From: Xiphias gladius
Taxonomy: Eukaryota > Chordata > Actinopteri > Istiophoriformes > Xiphiidae
Length of the DNA stretch: 64,000 nt
Assembly (NCBI RefSeq): GCF_016859285.1
Contig: NC_053410.1
Location: 21,841,558 to 21,905,557 of the forward strand
Direction: 5' to 3'
Part shown: positions 51,101 to 62,499 of the stretch, in pieces
How the letters are laid out: each line of letters starts with the position of its first letter
How positions within the stretch are numbered: position 1 is the first letter of the stretch
Translations under genes and position numbers: made by a program
The notes under the pieces: model-generated
What the model was told of the DNA's origin: nothing
The model's input: only the letters and a program-made list of their open reading frames with translations
The model's database searches: none

Positions 51101-54100
51101 TGAATGTTTCCATTCACATCAAGATGGCTGTGTAGGAGAACTTCTCTTTTCCCTCTCCAGGCAGTTGCTATCAAGGGTGGGGTAAGGGCTGCCCTTTTCA
51201 CAGCCTCTGATGGAGGCTGCTCGTTAGAGCCGCTGTATGGGGGCGCATTAGGAGGGAGAAAAAACACACTGAGTGTTCAAAGCTAGTGACAATTAGCACA
51301 CATGCTGATGGCAAAAACAAAACAGTTGACATCAAATTGGACTTCCTGCAGATCAGATGCACTTGCAAATCACTCCAATTGATCCACAAAATTGAACCAG
51401 ACAAAACACCGTCCACTCCAGTCCACATCAGAGTTAGAATGGACCATGTGTCAATAGAGAGGCTACACTCCTCCCTCTATCCCCTCACTTAAACTGGAAC
51501 AGTGGAAAAAAGAACCTTCCACAGCTGAGCCTTGTGAATTAGCAGACAGACAGAGGAAATGAGTGTCTATCTCCCTGCATAGTTGTCATGTCTCCCTACA
51601 ACAGCAGATTAAGGGGTACTCCCCACAAACTGCCCTGAGCATAAGAGCAAGGCTACGACTGGATAAAAAGACGTCGGGGAGAACTGACAATCCCGACCCT
51701 CTGCTCGTCTTTACCTGAAGAGAGAAGTGCGAAGCATGGAATTTGTTGATTTTCATTCATGTATTCATTCATACACTTCAGCCACCCCCCTCCCTACTTG
51801 TCAGCACATCAGTAACAATGCAGATGAGGCTTTACATGTATCTTCAATGTTGCCAGACGTTCTCCTCAGCACTAACAGACATACTGCAAAGATGTTACCA
51901 TAGGAACTGTTTAAGCTGCTGGCTGAAATGCATATTGTATTAATGCTCATTTGAATTCTGTATACGGATGTACACATGCATATGTACTGTAAGTTTGCTG
52001 GGAGGAGGGTCATGTTCAGTGAGGACTAGATCATTCTGTGTGTCTGTTCTTCAGAACCCACATACGAATTAATTAAGAATCTGAATACAGGCAGGCCCAT
52101 TTGGGTACCTCACTGTTTAGACCAAAGCACTGGCTGTTGTACTGTTAACACGATATCTTTTCTCAATTTGGGATAATTATTTTGACACCTCCTATAATCT
52201 CTTTAATTCATAATGTACACTAATGGTGGTGATTTGATTCATTTGATTCACTTTCAAAATCTGAACAGTGTTGTGAGTGATTCGGTCATTAAAGCTGAAA
52301 TGTGAAATTTTCCAGATGTCGTAGTATGGCAAAAATGATATTGGAAACACGGCAAAAATGGTGTTTTTGTGGTGTTTTGTGTGAAAGCCTACCACTATTT
52401 AAATCACAACATTTAACTTCTACTGTACTAGCAGAGTGTGATTCCACAGAGTTTAGGAGATTGATCTGGATGTGAAAATATGGTGTCCTTTCCAGGGCAC
52501 TGGCTCTGTTTTAAAAGGACTGTATTGGAATTGTCAAGTACAGGTAGCCCAACACTTACCGTGAATTGTCATTTTGTTTTCCCCTTTGCTGTTATTTGAA
52601 CCTCAAAAAAATCCAGGATAACTGGATTCGAACAAATTTGGTGGCATATAATATGTAATTGTAGATCACATTTATGATCTATGAGGCCTTCCTTATTCAC
52701 ATAAACTCAGAGTGACTTGATCATTTGTTAATAGGAAGCAACATGAACTCATGATACACGCTGCATTAATTCATGCGATTGAAATTTCAGTCTGCTGTCT
52801 TTGCTGAGTTTGTGACTCAACTTCTTGAAGAGAGCAAAGCGACAAGATGGCCACACTGACTTTATTTTCCTTTATGTAGTACCAATTTACAAATACGTTT
52901 TTTTTTGGGACCCACAGTATCGCAGTAAGTTTAAAACGAAAAAGAGGCACGCGTTTGAAGTCCTACTTACTGCGTGGATGGGCTGTAGGTGACCAGGCAG
53001 TGTAAAACACCCAGCAAGTCGTCTTCCCAGTACAGATCACTGAACCTCTCCTTCACAACACTGGCAAACACGTGGTACTGGAGGTCCTTCAAAGCGAAGA
53101 TGTACTCCCCTCGGAAGAGACATAAAGGTTCATTTTCAAATGAATATGTCTGAACAACTCAAGACAAGATGGGGGAACAAGCCATTGCTGTGTTGTTTTA
53201 TTTAAAAATGACTGCACGGAGGGTGCTAACTGGTATTAAAGGAATGTTATGATGATTTTTAACCCCCTTTGACATAAGGTGTCTGTTCTCTGTAACACTG
53301 CAGCCGTTTACTTCTGTCATTCACTGGCATATTCTGACGTCAATGGATACAGAGAGACATTTAGAGAAGATAAAGCTTTATCCTTTTCTCTCCACCTTGG
53401 GGCGTCATGACACCTCAGTCAGCTTTGCTTTCACCTTCTTTCACCATTCTGTCCAGTTCAACCCAAACCAGCTCCATGGGGTTTAAGTCTGTGCTGGTCT
53501 TCCATCATTTGAAGCCATGGTCTGGTTCTTTTCTTCTAATGTTTTGGGTCATTATCTTGCTGTAGGATGAACCCCTGACCGACCAGTCTGTCTTCCTGTG
53601 TTGCCTGTCTTTTTCTCACCATTCCGAGAACAGTATACATTACTTCTTCCTGCAGTACAATATCTTCCTAATAATGTTGCTGAATAACTCAAAAATTTAC
53701 ATTAAATTTTGATCAACAAGAAGATTCCATGATTCCTTGTTTTTGAAATCTCCAATTTTATTTCCTATGCGTTAATTTAAGAAACACTGAGACATTGAAT
53801 TATGTATATTTAAATAACAGATGGAAAAATGGTGGTGTTCTAAAACTTTTGATCGGTAGTGTACCCCCTTGTGCACGAGTACCACTGTTTGAATCACTAA
53901 ATGATGTATAGATATAGTGGGTTATTTTTATGATTGTTGGTAAAGCAAATGAAGCAATAATAAAATTAGATTACAGTTATCTAAAGATACATACCCATGG
54001 CGATGTCCTCATGTCCATTATCCAAATACCCATTGAGTGAAAACTCTCCCTTGAGCAGGTCAATCACCTCCTGTAAGGCAGGGTGGACTTTGGGGGAGAT

Positions 54101-57100
54101 GGACTCTGAAGGAGACTGGTTTTCACTTTGCGTTCCTGGATTTGTATGTTCATTGTAAGCTCTGGGCACACTGTGCTCCAGGGGGCTGTCAGAAATGATG
54201 GAGCTACCATTGATATATAATGGGGGGCCATTTTCCTGGGGTTCAGGCCTCACAGGCACATTCAGACAGTTAATAAACAGACCTTCACTTTTCTGTGGAA
54301 CTGTGATTAGTCCTTGCAAACGCTGTGGGACCAGGGAGAGATTAATATCCAACCCGAGGAGAGACTCGGGAGCCCTGACCTGCACAGGCATTAAAGAAAG
54401 ATGCCCTGTTGTGGGATCCTGATGGAAGAGGTAATTGTTGAAGACACCACAACCATTGAGGTTAGTTGATAATGGTGGAGGAAGAGACACTCCAAGACAG
54501 GAAATATCAGGGAGAGTAGAAGAGGAGTTGACCAGTAACTTGTCGCTGAGAGTTGTACAAGTTGTAGTTATGACTGCCGGATTAACAGGCAACTCCTCTG
54601 TATGTAGACTGGGTTCAGTCTGTGCAGGATTTGGGTACTCAGAGTGCAAAGTGAAAACAACATCCCTTTTCTTGACGTGTTCACTGGTTTTTGTGAATTC
54701 ATCCACAGTCCTGTAAAATAAACAATCCATTATATGCATTCTCCTTTTCTCTTTTTAAAGCTGTCTAGCATTTTGTGTAGGTATTAGTTTAACTGCTTTC
54801 TCTTTTTGTAACTTCTTCTTTTAATTCATTACAATTCTTCTTGATTTTAAATCAAATTTTTAAAGAAATTATTCAATATTTCTGGAAATATGCTTCTTTG
54901 TTTTTATCCCAAGATACAGATGAGAGGATTGATATCACTCTCATATCTATCCATTAAACATAAAGTTAACACCAGCATCCAATTAGCTTAGCTTGGCATA
55001 AAGACTGAAATCAGGGGAACTGCTAGCCTGACTATGTCCAAAGGAGACAAAATCCAACTACCAGCCCCTCTAAAGATCACCAATTAACACATTATATCTT
55101 GTTTGTGTAATCCATACAATAAACAAAGTGTAAAAAAATTAAATGTGTGGTTTTATGTTGGATTATGTGCTATTTGATTTTTTGGCCGGGCTCCCAGGAC
55201 CAGGATGGAGCTGTCACATGATTTGGGTATGGTGGCCACATTAGGTACTGCAGGTGCATGCCATTCATGTGTGTGTGTGGAGCCAGCAGAACGTCAGCAG
55301 GCTCAGAAATAGTACAGCACAATTCCTTATTAAACCAAAATTGTCTGGTTGCTGAGCCTAGGAGGTGTGGGTAGGTGGATTTGGTTTACTTTTGGACACC
55401 CTGTTGTTTTCCCCCCTTCCTGTCTTTGTGCTAAGCTAAGAAAAAAGAAGTGTATGTACCAAAATGTCAAACTATCTGTTTAAATTTTATAAAATGACTT
55501 TTATCTTGAAAATTTGTTTTAAAAAAAAGATGCATCACTTATATTTTTAAAAAATGTACACTGATAATACAGATTATCTTTTGGAACATCCTACCCTTCA
55601 AGGGCAGCTCCAAGGTTTTGGCTCTCCTTCTCTGAGTCCTCACTATTGGTCAGGATGATGGGGGTGAAGTGTGTGGCAATGGAAGTGAAGGCTTCTGGGA
55701 GTTGGAGTCCCTTGCTGAGTGGATAGCTGTGGGGAACAGGGCCAGTCACAGGAGCCAGTCGGCTCTCAGTGGCCATGGGCACAAAGCCTACACACAGTTA
55801 CAACAGTGCCAGATACAATATCAGTGATATTGTCTCATGCAAGGCATGTCTTTAAATTACACAAAATGTTTAAAATATTAGGAACATCTGCTACGATGGC
55901 ATGATCTATCATCGTCAGTCATGAATTTTAGATGTAAAAAAAGTGACATTTTTAAGACAAAGACAAATTGCAAGTGCATCTTGATAGCAAAATTCAAAGG
56001 GTCTTCTTAATATTTGGCATATTAAGTGTATAATATATTGTACATTTCAAGGTAAGCTATATTGCATGAGGGTCACCCATACTAAAGTGAAGCTGTCCTA
56101 CCACTGTTGTTTTGTTCAGACTCTTCACATGAGCTGTGATGAGTTTTGGTTGCACTCAAATCTTCTGCCTCATTGGATTCTGGGACTGGCTGAAAGACAA
56201 TAGAATTGGTTCATTACAATAGAGAAACAATCTATTTTTCTTTTAAATGAAACAGGATAGACATTGAGATGAGGACCAAACAGACACAAACCGACTCTGA
56301 AACTGACATTTAAGATGAAGACGCAAAGATATTAATGTATCTTTGGTGAAAAACAAAGGAAAATTTACCGGGTGAACTCTGCTGATGAGGTTGTTCCACA
56401 CAGTCTCAGCATTTGTCCCTTGACTTGATAAGTAGTCACGACAGCTCTGGAAGAGGGACACATGAAAACAAGTGTGATAACAATGCTAACACTTGAGACA
56501 GACACCAATAATGTCAGAATTCATTTTGCCCTAAAATAATCGAAGCACTTGATTAAAAAAACCCCAGTATTTCTAAAAATAACAGCTACTTTTAAAAATG
56601 ACTAACAACATAACAATAAAAGTAAATGATGGTGTTTTGTAGGAGAGTCATTTGTTGAGAAAATGACAAAACCCTACAAATTGGATTCTCTATATTCAAA
56701 TTACAAGTGGTTCTCTTCTATAAAGGATATGCCTATTTGGAAAGGTGTACCTCTCTGTAGTTGTGATATTTGCATTGATATGCAAAATCAAACCAGGCTT
56801 TATTTATAGAGACCTTTTCAAAGTACTTTCAAGAGGGAGACAGAGGCAGAACAATAAAATAAAATATAATAAGTAAGTGTTAAAAACACAAATCTAAAAG
56901 TATAAAAATAATAAATAGAAATAAGAAGAAAAGTAAAATAATTACGGGCCAAAATTTGCTTTATCTTCAGTGTGAACGCCTAATCTTAGGAACTGATTAA
57001 TAGAAAGGACCTTCACACAATAAACAAGACCAGCCTACAGCCATGCTATCAGCTCTGTGAGGCTGTATGCAGGCACAGTTGTGCTTTGAGGTAAATGTTA

Positions 57101-58831
57101 ACATCAGCATTGTCAACATACTCACAGTGACAATGGTAACATCTTAATGTTTAGGAGGTAAGGATCACCACGTTCACTGTCTTAGTTTAGCATGTTAGCA
57201 TACATTGCGAGCATGTTAAAATGCTAACATTAGCGTTTAGTTCAAAGAACTGCTGAGCAACCTCACAAAGCTGCTAGATCTAGTTAGCTACATATTTGCT
57301 ATTTAGCCCTCAACACAAGTGCAAGTGAGGTCAATGGGAATGGAATTAGTTTTGCATGTATTTGGCTATAAAAAAAAAACACTGGACAAATGTAAAAACT
57401 GTTCACATGCTAATGGCGCTAGAGGTCTTGGGGTCACCAAAGTCAACGGGATTCATCCTCTGGGGACATACATATCTGTACCAAAATTTGTCCCAGCCCA
57501 TCTTGTTTGAGCTGTCAGCGTGTTTGTTATTAACCAAGTTTTACTTAAAAACAATCCAGTTTCCTTTTTTTTAATAAAACAGTGAATAAGAAAAAGAGTC
57601 AGTCATCAACAGTCATCAAACCATTTTTAAAAGTCAAGCTGGCATTTTTGTCTTGTAATTTGGTTGTACAATTAATTTCCTTTTTTGCAAATTTAAATCA
57701 AGCAAACTGCTATGTCAATGTGTAAGAACAGGCAGCTGAAAAGAGAAATATTGTTGGATGGGCTGCTTAAGTAAGAGAGTTTAGTGGGAACACTGGAATG
57801 AGAAAAGTGAAGGGATGGCTGAAACACTGTAGTGGTAAATACGGGTTCAATTTCAGACCAATGCAGTAATGACAGCAAATTGCAGGACCTTGTGCCAGGT
57901 AAAAAAAGAAAATGATTGATGGGAGGCCACATATGAAGCATGCAGTGTCAAGTAGGGAGCCTTGGTGATTAATCCATTAGCTTGCAGAAAAAATTAGTAA
58001 AGTGCTAGATTGTAGGAACAATGGATTCTTTTAAAGAAAATGTTAAAATAATAATACTTTTTTAGCCATAATGATGGTAGGTCTTTCAAGGGGCGTCCTC
58101 TTGGCCATCTCCAGGAGCAGCCTCTTCAGTTTGCGGGGCATCGCCAGTTTTTGATTAGGTGATAAACCGAACTTGGCTGTAGCCCAGAGAATAGCAGCGA
58201 CCCCATACACACAAACCTGAACCGAAACAGAAAAGAATAGAAGACAGAAAACCTACAACCAAAGCAAATGATTGGTGAAAGTTCATTTTAAAAATAAATG
58301 AAAGCATTTCAGACAGGCAGACCTTTTCAGTCACAATGCCATGCTCTTGATATTCAGGAGCAAGATAGAATTCATCTCGAGGTCCTGCAGAGAATTTTGA
58401 AATTAAAAGTTATTGAAGTTAGCGAAAGCTTCCACACACTGTTGCCTCATATACTTCAGCAAAGAGTATATTTTCAACATCTATTTTGTGAGTAAACAAC
58501 TAAAGATTAAGAAAGGCTGCACAGAGACTACAGCATAGCACAAAAGTAAACCTACCTATATTTTTAGGTTTCAAGAAAAGCACGTCTCCCTCGCAGCCCA
58601 TGTACACTGTGTCTAGGCATAAATAGGCTGATGGAAAAGAGAGAAATGAGCTGCACAGAATTGCGACAAACAAAATCCAAGCCATGTAGCATAATTTGCA
58701 TAATTTTTGCATTCCCTTTGTTCTTTCTCACATCATTGTTTTACGAGCTAGTTCTTAAAGAACAGGAAAAAATTAACACTGATAAAAAAAAAAAAACGTG
58801 TGCTCTTATATATATATATATATCCCAAGCA

Positions 58832-58893
<62 letters not shown>

Positions 58894-61800
58894 TGCAGGA
58901 GCAGTTAATATTGAGAGCTTAAGTACTGATTTCATGCATGAAGTGGGTAAAATCACCTGGAAAGTCGATGTAGGTCTGCAGTGAGGACAGACAGGTGTAA
59001 CACAGAGCCCACAGCTCATTAACCGTCAGCCTCCGTCCACAACGAGTAAGCAACTCTCTTAGAGAGATCCACTGAATAGAAAATAAAGAACAAACTCAGA
59101 CTTAAAAAGACATGAGTTACAGACTTCAGAGCTTCAGCTGGTATCTCGGTAGGCCCAATTAACTCAAACTAAAGTAATCCTTTACTTGACTTTTTCTAAG
59201 TCTATTTTTGATTATTCCAACCGTCAGCAATGTCAAAGTCAAAGTCTAATGGAAGTGTTCACATGTCACTTTGGCCTATTACTGCTGAATACGTATGTGA
59301 CAACTCTGTTTCTTTGAGACTGAATACTTCCCTCTAAAGCTGTACATACCTTAGTAAATTAATTCATGCAGAAGAGTCACAAAGCAAGCTCTGAGCAACT
59401 GTTTTGACAGAAAGAGATACTACTGAGTATGTTAAAAAGTTTAATTTAGCTATCACCTTGTACACACCAGTGTCCTCTTTAGAACACTTTCAGTAAATAT
59501 TTGCTACATTCTGTAAGACATGTTAGAGGTCCTCAGTTCTTAGCCAGTGGTTTTTAAAGGAAATACTATAACAATAGGAATTAAAGGCATAGTTAATTTT
59601 TGTAAATTAATTAAGCTTAGCAGTTCTCAGTATCAGGCCTCATGGCAAACAGCTTATTTTTCCCCTAGGAAAACATAAAGAATCCCGAATGAAATTAGCT
59701 TTACTTATTGACTGATATTAGAAATCTTTCGCTAGGCAAACGTTAACTACTTAGCTTCCTGGCTACATAGCTAAATAAAGCTAAAGAACAGCTTTGAGAG
59801 TGAAATGGTTGCAAATAATAGTAGACAAATAAAGTAGAAAAAGTAGACAAAATTTTTCTTAACTCAAGGTCCACATACTATCATTTTTTCCAGAGCTTGG
59901 AAAGACCAGCCGTATCACATAACCAATTTTTATATTTAGGTCACATGTTGACGATACAAGAAACTGTCATGTCAACTAAGCAAACTCCATCTTCCGATGA
60001 AGACCGTGAGATGCTGTGGAAAACCTGGACCAGAAGACTGTTTTGTAAATCTAAGTTGTTTACCTAGCTAAACTCAACTTCTTCTCAAAATACTACTTTC
60101 AGCATTTTAGAGAAGATACCATATTAAACAAATCTACCTAATCCAACATTTTCCATTGCTTCACTGACCTACATCCCTACCATAAGAACCTTTTCATGTT
60201 TCACTCTCTCTCTTTCATAGCTGCTCTTATCGATAGACAGCCGGTTCTCCAGTGGATGTCTACAATACCACCAGACATAACTGCAACTGCAAAGCCATGT
60301 TGTAGATGTGACAGCCGTCTGGCACTGGCTAACCTCATCCTGAAATTCTTCATTCAGGCACAGCATGCTTTTGGTCATGTAGTTATCAGGGCTGTAGAGG
60401 CTGTGGTTCAATGGGCTCTGGTCCCTAGAAGAGTCCTGTTCCATTTCCAGGTCCTGACAGGAAGTACAGGAGGAAGCTAAGTCCTGGATACAGTCCTTAG
60501 ATTCACTGTCATGGCACTCTTGACTATTTGTTTCTCCACTGCATAAAGTCTCTGCAGCATCCTTGTTTTCTTCTGACACTTGGTTGTCCACAACGGAATC
60601 AACATAACCCTCAATGCTACCGTGTGGGTAAGATTCACAGGACTTGCCCCGGTTGAGTCTTTGAAGTCTGTTACTCCACACAGACTTGCAGCTCAGGTGT
60701 TCATCTGCTCCTATCTCAGTGAGGTCGGACACTGGTATATTGATATCTCCATGTGTTGGGGGGGGGGGACAGGGGGGGTTGTTGGAGTCCGGGACAGAGC
60801 AGGACCGGTTAAGAGCCCCCCTCACCCTGTTCTGCCTCTGCTGGGCACTCCTCCTCACTGGGGAGCTGTTGTGGGACCTGCAGTCCATCTCATCTGCCAA
60901 GATCATGCCATCTCCTTCATTGCTGTCCATATCCTCAGCCCAGAAAAAGAAATCCCAGCCTCCGCACACCTGCAGATTATGTTTTTAGCATTCAGTCATT
61001 CGTAACAATAGTAACAGTAACAATCTTAATTATACCCCAGTGTGTACACAGATTAGAGTTTAGATAACTACAAAACTGAAGCAGAAATGAATGAACCTTG
61101 GTCACTTTTTTTTTTAGCTTATGATCTCAGAGGCCATAGCTAATCAGCTCACTTACAGTATAGACGGGTTTCTGAACGATGTCATTGTTGAGATGCAGTG
61201 CATGGACAGGGTAGAGAATAAAAAAACAATGACTGGGAGCTAATCAACACGAGGAGATGTATTTGTGCTGATAGTGAACAAATGGCAAAAGTAATGGGTG
61301 GGAAATGTTCAATATCTCAAGAGGAAACCTCCTCTTCAGCAGAGTGCAAAACTAGTTATTAGCAGCAAGGGATTAGGTCTAGCTCTGGATTTGAATAAGG
61401 TGGTGGGTAGTCTTGCACAGAAACTGATGAGGAAGAAATGCCTGTTGTAAGATACGGGAGCCCATACGGTTTCTTGCTTGTTTTTAGCTGCTGTAAAGAA
61501 TAGTGCAAACGTTTGTCATGTTCTATGATCAATGCCATGGCGATCAGTTTCACGATTTAGAGTTTTAGTGTGCATCTTGCATTATGTTGTCAAGCATATA
61601 AAAAATGCAAATCATGACGAGATGTGCAGGGTGTCTTTAAAAGTTGATAAATAATACTTATTAAATTACAGTGGCACTGCTGGCATCTATGTTTATGACA
61701 TCTTATAATAAGACATCTAACACAATTGCAGTGTCTGGAATATTTTGATAGCAAATGCTAACGTTACTAAAATACTAAAAAGTTTTGGCAATGTGAAGTT

Positions 61801-62499
61801 CTACACACAATTTTTACCTCAAAGAGCTATTTTTCTGGTTTCTATCAAGTTGGTTTATTTCTAAATGCTGAAAATATCCATGCTTAAGCTATCATGACAT
61901 TGTGGCAACATTTTTTTCTACCCCCTTCCTTCATGCCTTTATCCTCAATTTTGAAATGGGAAACTCATCCTAAGCTGTCGGCTAATTGAACTTGAACGAG
62001 CATTAAACTTGGAGGGCAAGCAAGGCCAACTAGCTCATCTGAAACAGCATCAGTACTGTTTGCTTCACATTCCTGTGGGCTTCTGTTATTTCTTCCTCCA
62101 GAGCAACAGCTTCCTAAAAATGTTTGTAGCTACACTCTGTCACATACCTGCTGCCTGGACAGACCATTTGACTTAACAGAACTGTCACTGCACAGGTCTT
62201 TGGTATTGTCATCTGAGCTCAGTCTTCTAAGCAGACATCTGGGTTTTGGATGCTGCCATCTTGCCTCCCAGGAGCCTTCCTGTCCATCTGTGCACATTAA
62301 ACAAATACAGCAGTTAGAACCTGGAGAAGCCACAGAAGAGACCAACCAGTGACATGTCTAAATAGATATGATAAAAAAGACCTTGAAATGTTGAAACTGA
62401 TTCAATGGAAAGCACCCGTCGCCCAATAGAAGACAGTTTCCGGCACACAGCTGCAGAGGAGGTATCAGACAGCCGTGCCTCAGCCAGAGACACAATGTC
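34321..62499 (-). CDS. kndc1: kndc1, kinase non-catalytic C-lobe domain (KIND) Ras-GEF, 5' part missing
   Basis: Twenty-seven coding exons, all with AG/GT borders and matching phases: 62499-62382, 62287-62148, 60969-60334, 59071-58957, 58627-58556, 58384-58323, 58216-58058, 56446-56369, 56189-56102, 55787-55595, 54710-53995, 53109-52971, 51232-50973, 49905-49550, 48677-48584, 48487-48390, 48288-48104, 43540-43430, 43233-43086, 42600-42451, 42150-41944, 41799-41717, 39843-39690, 38910-38788, 38423-38364, 37906-37749, 34549-34321. They total 4,932 nt: 1,643 codons and stop. Order: tail of KIND1, linker, KIND2 (about residues 299-460), long linker, coiled coil (about 1045-1108), RasGEF N-terminal module (about 1150-1256) and RasGEF catalytic domain (about 1370-1640). 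Human KNDC1, from memory 1,749 residues, ends in very similar sequence. Known role: brain-enriched Ras exchange factor that binds MAP2 through KIND2 and limits dendrite growth. The start, KIND1 and promoter lie past the right edge. Confidence 0.95.
36935..37180 (+). mobile_element. L2/Maui-type LINE 3' end
   Basis: The sequence reads GGAGCCAGTTGAGGTGGTTA, then GCATGTCCAACCAGGGGGAG, CTGCTTAGACCGCTGCCCCC and ends near GGATGGAT. This order is typical of the 3' end of a fish L2/Maui LINE. Degraded; in the last kndc1 intron. Confidence 0.8.
39084..39440 (+). repeat. dispersed repeat, copy 2
   Basis: Collinear with 14,823-15,195: TTTTATACAGCTGGTTCAAG, then TCTCGCCATTCTGTGTAAAAGG, CGACGTCCGTGTAAAAGA, GGCTTCGTTTGGTTCA and AGATCTCTGTTTG. 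It lies in the kndc1 intron between 39843-39690 and 38910-38788. Confidence 0.75.
41420..41580 (+). mobile_element. Tc1/mariner transposase fragment
   Basis: The frame starting [17 protein letters not shown] matches the D-L-N-P-I-E-H-L-W-D block of Tc1 transposases. It is a short C-terminal relic in the kndc1 intron between 41799-41717 and 39843-39690. Weaker transposon-like sequence extends on both sides from about 41,340 to 41,640. Confidence 0.7.
42451..48288 (-). CDS. kndc1: kndc1 RasGEF N-terminal module exons
   Basis: Exons 48288-48104, 43540-43430, 43233-43086 and 42600-42451. Diagnostic strings are [16 protein letters not shown], then [17 protein letters not shown], the hallmark of the REM/RasGEFN helical module, and [15 protein letters not shown]. 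The 4.5-kb intron between the first two of these exons holds the Tc1-like element and its nested MITE. The last exon is mostly linker and contains a perfect 17-bp inverted repeat. Confidence 0.94.
42527..42563. repeat. perfect inverted repeat, 17-bp arms, inside a kndc1 exon
   Basis: Arm CTTCCTTGGCTCCAAGT (42527-42543), loop TGT, exact complementary arm 42547-42563. It lies wholly within coding exon 42600-42451 and encodes [13 protein letters not shown] in the linker before the catalytic domain. Confidence 0.97.
43735..43960 (-). mobile_element. L2/Maui-type LINE 3' fragment, reverse orientation
   Basis: Read on the minus strand it contains GGGAGGAGACCCTGGG and ACATGGAGGGACTAC, parts of the same LINE 3' region as at 36,935-37,180 but more diverged. 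It lies directly left of the Tc1-like element. Confidence 0.65.
44089..46189 (+). mobile_element. Tc1-like DNA transposon, defective, with nested MITE
   Basis: Terminal repeats CAGTGCGTTCAGAAAGTATTC (left) and its near-complement ending CACTG (right) are flanked by TA target duplications at 44087-44088 and 46190-46191. Internal plus-strand sequence is recognisable Tc1 transposase: [11 protein letters not shown] near the N-terminus, and [26 protein letters not shown] and [11 protein letters not shown] near the C-terminus. Stops and frameshifts break it. Without the 0.68-kb insertion it would be about 1.4 kb, normal for Tc1. It lies in a kndc1 intron. Confidence 0.9.
44695..45371. mobile_element. 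MITE nested inside the Tc1-like element
   Basis: The ends are inverted copies of GCCCTGTTCATA. Close inside them is GATCACAAGTGGACAGCTCT on the left and its near-complement on the right. No coding capacity. It interrupts the transposase region, so it inserted after the Tc1 copy. Sequence like its right end also occurs at about 15,214-15,270. Confidence 0.75.
47500..47800 (+). repeat. percomorph-type repeat, second copy
   Basis: Blocks GCTCTGAAAGGCTCCACTTT, GCTAATGTCAGCATGCTAAC and CACCATCTTAGTTTGGCATG align with the element at 57,040. It lies in the large kndc1 intron. Confidence 0.65.
48390..48677 (-). CDS. kndc1: kndc1 coiled-coil exons
   Basis: Exons 48677-48584 and 48487-48390 encode about 64 residues of heptad-like helix. 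The first starts [17 protein letters not shown] and the second reads [20 protein letters not shown]. The second is very close to the human protein as I remember it. It sits just upstream of the RasGEF N-terminal module and may mediate self-association. Confidence 0.92.
49550..56189 (-). CDS. kndc1: kndc1 central linker exons
   Basis: Exons 56189-56102, 55787-55595, 54710-53995, 53109-52971, 51232-50973 and 49905-49550. Most is Ser/Pro/acidic linker of weak conservation. Two stretches look constrained: the 55787 exon, with [16 protein letters not shown] matching a human KNDC1 segment, and the 53109 exon, reading [16 protein letters not shown] then [15 protein letters not shown], which looks folded. 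The 716-nt exon is the longest in the visible gene. The acceptor at 49906 uses GAG rather than CAG, but the phase fits and the polypyrimidine tract is good. Confidence 0.88.
50500..50840. repeat. fish repeat, related half copy
   Basis: TTTGAGGTACTTCTACTTTG, CTTGAGTATTTCAATTTCTT and TCTACTACAGTTCAGAGAAT match the right half of the family at 31,127. It lies in the kndc1 intron between 51232-50973 and 49905-49550. Confidence 0.6.
53400..53868 (-). mobile_element. Tc1-like element remnant
   Basis: The right end reads CTAAAACTTTTGATCGGTAGTG, the inverted terminal repeat type of a common fish Tc1 family. The left part contains a stretch (CCAGTTCAACCCAAACCAGC and CATGGGGTTTAAGTCTG) that recurs in such elements. 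There is no intact transposase. It sits in a kndc1 intron; the left border is uncertain. Confidence 0.55.
54880..55460 (+). repeat. percomorph-type dispersed repeat
   Basis: Contains GGAAATATGCTTCTTTG, TAGCTTAGCTTGGCATAAAG, ACACATTATATCTTGTTTGT and GTGCTAAGCTAAG. I recognise this as an abundant element of percomorph genomes. It occupies the kndc1 intron between 55787-55595 and 54710-53995. Confidence 0.7.
56369..59071 (-). CDS. kndc1: kndc1 second KIND domain exons
   Basis: Exons 59071-58957, 58627-58556, 58384-58323, 58216-58058 and 56446-56369, together about 162 residues. They start with [15 protein letters not shown] and [11 protein letters not shown], contain [10 protein letters not shown] and then FYLAPEY followed by [15 protein letters not shown]. 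These correspond to the kinase C-lobe APE and subdomain IX segments. There is no catalytic loop or nucleotide-binding lobe, as expected for KIND. In mammalian KNDC1 this second KIND is the MAP2-binding module; carrying that over to fish is inference. A long TA microsatellite sits about 65 bp past the donor of the first of these exons. Confidence 0.94.
57040..57530 (+). repeat. percomorph-type repeat with GCTAACAT blocks
   Basis: Starts near CTGTGAGGCTGTATGCAGGC, has repeated CATGTTAGCAT/ATGCTAACATTAGC, then AATGGGAATGGAATTAGTTTTGCATG and ATTCATCCTCTGGGGAC. Shorter relatives lie at 47,500-47,800, 4,490-4,560, 17,240-17,470 and 33,655-33,780. Confidence 0.7.
58807..58891. repeat. (TA)n microsatellite beside kndc1 KIND2 exon
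   Basis: Two TA tracts of about 17 and 58 bp separated by CCCAAGCACCA. They lie in the intron 65 bp past the donor of exon 59071-58957, so length changes could affect splicing. Confidence 0.95.
60334..62499 (-). CDS. kndc1: kndc1 exons after KIND1 and first linker
   Basis: Exons 62499-62382, 62287-62148 and 60969-60334. The first encodes a segment with the string GRRVLSIES, which I recall in human KNDC1 directly after the first KIND domain; this sets the missing part at roughly 200 residues. The third is 636 nt and low in complexity, with a short poly-proline run, many Ser and acidic residues and several Cys. It ends at a GTTAGC donor, and the next exon opens KIND2 in phase 0. The exact donor of this large exon is the least certain border, because open frame continues past it to about 60169. 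Confidence 0.85.
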
